A stretch of DNA of 64,000 bases, from the NCBI GenBank assembly GCA_903813345.2, contig CAIIXF020000004.1, forward strand, positions 18,401,513 through 18,465,512. Reading direction: 5' to 3'. The translations under genes were made by a program, and so were the position numbers. This DNA is from Owenia fusiformis (taxonomy: Eukaryota; Annelida; Polychaeta; Sabellida; Oweniidae). Every line of letters starts with the position of its first letter. Position 1 is the stretch's first letter. The notes under the pieces were generated by a model. The model did not search any database. It was not told the DNA's origin and worked only from the letters and a program-made list of their open reading frames with translations. Shown piece after piece: positions 59,801-64,000 of this stretch.

Positions 59801-60615
59801 ATGGGAACTGTAAATTGGCAAATAACTTTAAAAACTAAGTCTCCATGCAATGGGCCCAATGGGCATCTACATTGGAAATGCCCATGTCATGGGCATTTAA
59901 AATAATAATCACATCCCAACTCTTAAAACATGCTTATATTAGGATACTGTTAGAGTCTCAAAAGGCAACAAGAACATTCATTTTTGAAACTAGAAAATTA
60001 AGTCCCTCCAAAAATGCCCATATGGGGATTTATTCTCAAGATTTTCATGTAATTGCCCTTGAGAATCTATCAAAAATATTTTTATTTCCATTCACATGTC
60101 TTGTTATCAGTCAAAATCAAAATTAAGCCAATTGCTTTCATTTCTTGTATTAGAAGCGGCAAAATTTTGACAATAGCATCTTTCAAAGTTGACCTTTAAA
60201 CCACCCTAATGTCAAGGTCAAATGTCTAAATTCTCAGAAATCACATTCTAAGTAATACGTCATACTTCCTCTTCAATTCCATGTCAATATATACTTGTTT
60301 TGTAGGGGGCTAAAAGAGGGGTTTACCGCCACCTGTCCTTTAAACTATACACATTTAGATGAAACAGTGTAAGAGGTGAAGATACACGGTGAGCCAATAA
60401 AGGTAACCGAAAAAATTATGCTAATAACTCAGTCATTCAGCATGGGTTTAAAATCATATTTGGCACAATTCAACCTTGTTCAAATTCAGTTCATTATACA
60501 TTTAATTCAATTATATTGCAGTTAAAAGTTACATAGGTCAATGCCTTGCGCAATATGCATAACAGGCTATAGCGTTTTGAAATGAATATATATCAAATTA
60601 ATTTAACTCATTGAG
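56809..60615. other. Intergenic region upstream of ColQ-like gene
   Basis: No convincing exon or RNA gene. A weak inverted pair, TTAGTACAAAACATGGCA near 58222 and its complement near 58625, with an inner pair (GTTCTTGAGCCTCTTACT near 58389; inverted near 58520), suggests an old palindromic MITE at about 58215-58645. The longest open frame (59499-59813) is AT-rich and unremarkable. Confidence 0.5.
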
Positions 60616-61988
60616 TGAGTTATTCAATTCAATTCAATTCAATTCAATTTATTTCCTTAATAATATAGTAAAATACAGTACAAATAAAAGGTTTAACAGG
60701 TGACATCATTTCTGATGTTTATACCCGTACATGTTAAAGCATAATATTACGAATATTAAGAGCAAGGTAAGGTCAAGGAATTATCAAACATATCAAGATT
60801 AAGTTTTGTCTAAGAGAAGATCGAAGAGGAAGTGTTGGTGGGGGAGGTGCATCACAGATATAAATATTTACAGGTTTAGTGTCCAGTACCCAGGCTTCCA
60901 GTTATATTTGTATATCATTTTTATAAAAAATACATGAATATGAAAAGTGTAAAATGAAATCATGTATACAAAGCCAAAATATGTTTCTTATATTTCGATT
61001 TAAGGCATTTACTCGACCTTGAATTTTTAATTTCTGAAGGGAGGCCATTCCAAATAAATGGTCCGGAAAATGAAAGCATCTTTCTTCCAAAGGATTCTGT
61101 TTTAAATTGGGGCAAGGCATAGTTGTATTTACCTCTTGTATCATACCTATGTAATTCAATATGCCTTGTAAATAAGTTAGGAAATATATCATGGATATTG
61201 TTTTCATTATTTTGCCACTTAAAGAAAAATTCAGCCACGTTGACTTTAAATATATCATGGATGGTTAGAATTCTTAATTCTTTAAATAATAGTGAACTAT
61301 GATCTCTATATCCACTGTGAGTAACTAATCTAGCAAATTTCTTTTGTATTAAATGAAGTGAATAAATTGAGGTGATATTGGCGTTTCCCCAAATGATATC
61401 ACTGTATGTTAAATAAGAATGAATTAGAGAATGATATATAGTCATGCAGGTTTTCCTATCTAGTAAGTGGTTAATCTTATACAAAATGCCAACTATTCTC
61501 GATATCTTCATTTTGACTTTACTAATATGGTCATTCCATGTAAGGTGTTGGTCAATGATCAATCCAAGAAAATTAGTATGTGTTACTTTTTCAATCTTTT
61601 TACCATCAATAAATATATCTAAATTTGTGGTATTTATCTTTTTTTGCTTAGAAGAAAATAATATGTATTTGGTTTTATCTATATTAAGAGAAAGTTTATT
61701 GGCTACAAGCCAATCTCTAATTTGATTAAGTTCAGTATTTAAAGTATCTTTAATTTCATTAAGGTTTTTTCCACTGATTAAAATATTCGTATCGTCGGCA
61801 AACAGAACAAAGAAGAAGTGTTGGAGAGGCCAGGCAGATATCATTAATATAAAGGATAAAAAATAGGGGCCCTAAAACAGATCCCTGTGGAACACCACAT
61901 TTGATAGTTTCAAAAGATGAACTTGTATTATGATATTTGGTACATTGTTTTCGATTTGTTAAATAACTCGAGACCCACCTAAGAGCAG
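60616..61988 (-). mobile_element. Non-LTR retrotransposon (CR1/Jockey-type), 3' part
   Basis: Reading on the minus strand, reverse transcriptase motifs follow in order: RWVSSYLTNRKQ, CGVPQGSVLGPLFFILYIND, then FADDTNILISG (catalytic Asp pair), DWLVANKLSLNIDKTKY, FLGLIIDQHLTWNDHI, and a C-terminal portion ending near 60963. A +/-1 frameshift between IND and FADD (about 61805-61850) inactivates it. The 3' end carries a (TTGAA)n run near 60620-60655, as seen in CR1/L2-like elements with short 3' repeats. The 5' continuation lies beyond the inserted element at 63904-64000. Confidence 0.9.
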
Positions 61989-63900
61989 AGGCCTCATTAT
62001 CATCTGGTCGCAAATAGTTGCGTTGCGTCTGCGATGCGATTGCGATCGCAATTCGTAACGCATGCGATGCGTGATATTATCAACTGAGCGCAATCGCAGA
62101 CGCAAAGCAATCGCAAAACAATTAAAACGTAGGCAAAGTTGCGATCGCAAGTCTAGAGTGTATTTCGGCGCGAAATTTAAAAGGACACTGGGGCTTGTTT
62201 TTGACATTGATTAATTGAAATTGATAGAAATCCAATAATTAATATGATTTGATTGGTCGGCATTCATTACACTTGTGCAAGATATAAGTGCGCCAAAATG
62301 CAAATCGATTTACATTGAACAGACGGTAGTCGAAGAAACATGTCGAGGGCAAGGAATTGGACAAATGATGAACAAGAATTATTAGTATCTCTCATTGAGA
62401 AGGATGCAAATATTCTTTTGGCACCACTTAGCTGTCAAATAACAATACAGTCACAGGATAGTTGCTGGGCAAGGGTAGCTGAAAAAATAAGTTCACTTGG
62501 TGTGGAAATGAGGACTAGAAAAAACGTTATGTAAGTCACACATCACTGAAAATAAATAACTGTTAAAACTTGAAGTTGTCATGTTACTGAAACTAACTGA
62601 AATAAAATGAACTTTTGGTCGTTGTTGTATGTATTCTACAATGCTTCTATCTAAAATCCGTCAACATAATTTTTCAACAGACAATGAAACGATAACAGCT
62701 AATGAGTTTTCTATTTGGTGGTGTATATTTTACATTTTATACACATGCAAGAAAATTGCAAGTTGTGGGTTCCATATCGATATATGTTTAAATATGTCTC
62801 GGAACAAAATATGAAACACGTCTTTTGCATTTTGATCAAAGCAAATCATGTTTGAATCAGGGTCGGGATGAAAATGTGAAAATCTACAATTTTGAGACGA
62901 ACTCTCATTTCAAATTGAAAATCTAACTCTTTCCGACGAGTCAACTTCAATGCGATGGGTGATGCTTGAACAACAGATACAGAGTACATGTCTATGTAAA
63001 AAATAAAATCGTGCTTTTTCATTTTTAAACTATTAAATAACAACTTAGTAATTTGCAGTGATATGCATTTATTCTATTATGTAGAATTAACAACGTTTCT
63101 ATTCATATTCAAACTCGATCAAATAAAATGTAATTTAATTTAATATTTAATCTATATCTGGGAACATGGTAGAGATCATTCAGAAAAACGAGCACCTCAA
63201 ATACTGTACAAAGATACCACAGGAGTTCAACCATTGTTTTAACAAATCCATGTTCCAATTCAGGAAGAAATGGAGCGACTTGCAAAGTTGGACAAAAGTG
63301 GCAGTTAACAGAAGGGTGACTGAACGATGTAGGTGAGGTACAAATACACTAGGAATACTCAGAACATTAGTGTAGTAGTGGCAAGATTAATTCACCAAAC
63401 AAGCTTTATTAGCTAGATAAATATTTAATTGGTGAAAATCCTATGCTCCAAAGAGCACGAAATATTGCAGGCACCAATCTAAGACGTATACAGTATGTGA
63501 TGCGTTCGCAATATTTAGAAACAAACGTGATTTTTAAGGATTTACAGGCTCAATTAAATGTATATTTTAATCATATTAAATAAATAAAATTGAACAATTT
63601 CTTCGATACTATTGATTAATACTTAACAGGTAGTGAAATGACCGATATAAAACACCACAAAATATCCATTAACATAGATAAAATAACGCTCAAAGATGAA
63701 CTAGATTTGCGATTTGATTTGCGACAGGGTAAACGTCGTCGCAACTTTTTGTTTAGTTGCGATCAGAAAATCGATAACTTTGCGTCAGACTTGCGATGCG
63801 ATGGAATGATAATAACATTTTTGGGAAATAGTTGCGTTGCGATATCTTGCGATGCGATTCGCATGCGATTTTGCGTTGCGACCAGATGATAATGAGGCCT
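61989..63900 (+). mobile_element. Harbinger-like DNA transposon derivative, 1912 bp, CAG duplication
   Basis: Terminal inverted repeats of about 24 bp (AGGCCTCATTATCATCTGG plus TCGCA) are flanked by CAG at 61986-61988 and 63901-63903. Removing the element plus one CAG rejoins the split reverse transcriptase in frame (GFRG-P-ALRWV), which confirms the 3-bp duplication. CWG/TWA 3-bp targets and a Myb/SANT accessory protein are hallmarks of PIF/Harbinger elements. The DDE transposase is absent. Both subterminal zones are full of GCGATGCGA/TTGCG motifs. Confidence 0.85.
62340..63336 (+). CDS. Myb/SANT-like DNA-binding protein of the Harbinger element
   Basis: Exon 62340-62530 and exon 63264-63336 join in phase (AT|G) to give about 87 aa. 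The domain is a Myb/SANT-like trihelix: NWTNDEQELLVSLIEKD, then CWARVAEKISSLGVEMRT, then KKWSDLQSWTK, with the three regularly spaced tryptophans expected. In Harbinger elements such a protein escorts the transposase to the transposon ends. The protein ends shortly after the DNA-binding fold; more exons may have been lost with the transposase. The splice is inferred from GTAAGT and TTCAG and is not proven. Confidence 0.7.
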
Positions 63901-63903
63901 CAG

Positions 63904-64000
63904 GTCCCCTAAATCCATAAAATTCTAATTTTTGTAACAGTATGCTATGATCGATGGTATCAAATGCTTTTGAAAAATCCAAAAAGAGCCCAATGCTGAA
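63904..64000 (-). mobile_element. Non-LTR retrotransposon, part 5' of the insertion
   Basis: The minus-strand frame reads LDFSKAFDTIDHSILLQKL and EFYGFRGP, the reverse transcriptase block immediately before RWVSSYLTNRKQ at 61980. It runs off the window end. Confidence 0.88.

Noticed and set aside
61986-63908. 8-bp palindromic GAGGCCTC duplication (hAT-like) for the insertion in the retrotransposon
   Set aside because: It would leave three extra codons in the reverse transcriptase; the 3-bp CAG duplication restores the expected spacing and fits a Harbinger-type element.
1-64000. CRISPR arrays, bacterial operons, ribosome binding sites
   Set aside because: The window is eukaryotic: split genes with GT/AG introns; the regular arrays are minisatellites with contiguous units and no unique spacers.

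Overview
This is a eukaryotic (animal) genomic window. The genes are split into short exons with GT/AG introns, the DNA is AT-rich, and it is packed with inverted-repeat elements and minisatellites. The protein families (MAM, Ly6/QVR, CRAL-TRIO, ColQ-type collagen, TRIM-NHL, secreted beta-lactamase-like hydrolase) point to an invertebrate bilaterian. I cannot place it more finely from sequence alone.

Five gene models are supported by my own reading of splice sites and exon phases; four of them are multi-exon and close exactly in phase. (1) 5171-16913, minus: a 675-aa secreted protein with a signal peptide, three MAM domains, a Ser/Thr/Pro linker, one Ly6/Quiver-type domain and a GPI-like tail. 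(2) 18977-20650, plus: an intronless 557-aa RING/B-box/NHL (TRIM) protein. (3) 25007-39270, plus: a 589-aa secreted or GPI-anchored serine beta-lactamase-like protein in five exons, with an 8.7-kb last intron full of fold-back DNA. (4) 40454-44935, minus: a 315-aa CRAL-TRIO (alpha-tocopherol-transfer-protein-like) lipid carrier in seven exons. (5) 49482-56808, minus: a 308-aa homologue of ColQ, the collagenic tail of acetylcholinesterase, in eight exons with signal peptide, proline-rich attachment region, 24 Gly-X-Y triplets, trimerisation-like domain and Cys-rich tail.

The rest is mostly repeats. 1-5100: a degenerate inverted-repeat element with nested MITE. 10171-13237: a TTAA MITE and an unusual A-B-B-A composite element. 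16993-17406: a TTAA palindromic MITE next to the start of gene 1. 21060-23486: a minisatellite and a 1.6-kb TIR element made of ACGGTAG tandem repeats. 27424-27860: a 36-bp minisatellite. 28870-31560: fold-back elements. 31658-38159: a 6.5-kb composite of three nested inverted repeats. 40945-41726: a deleted mariner. 45540-48440: a 28-bp minisatellite with an internal 1094-bp duplication. 51280-53867: another fold-back element. 60616-64000: a CR1/Jockey-type non-LTR retrotransposon split by a 1.9-kb Harbinger-like element that encodes a Myb/SANT protein.

No operon-like link between the genes is visible. They appear to be independent neighbours. Several code for extracellular or cell-surface proteins (1, 3, 5). 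Introns carry most of the repeat load, often within a few tens of bases of a 3' splice site.
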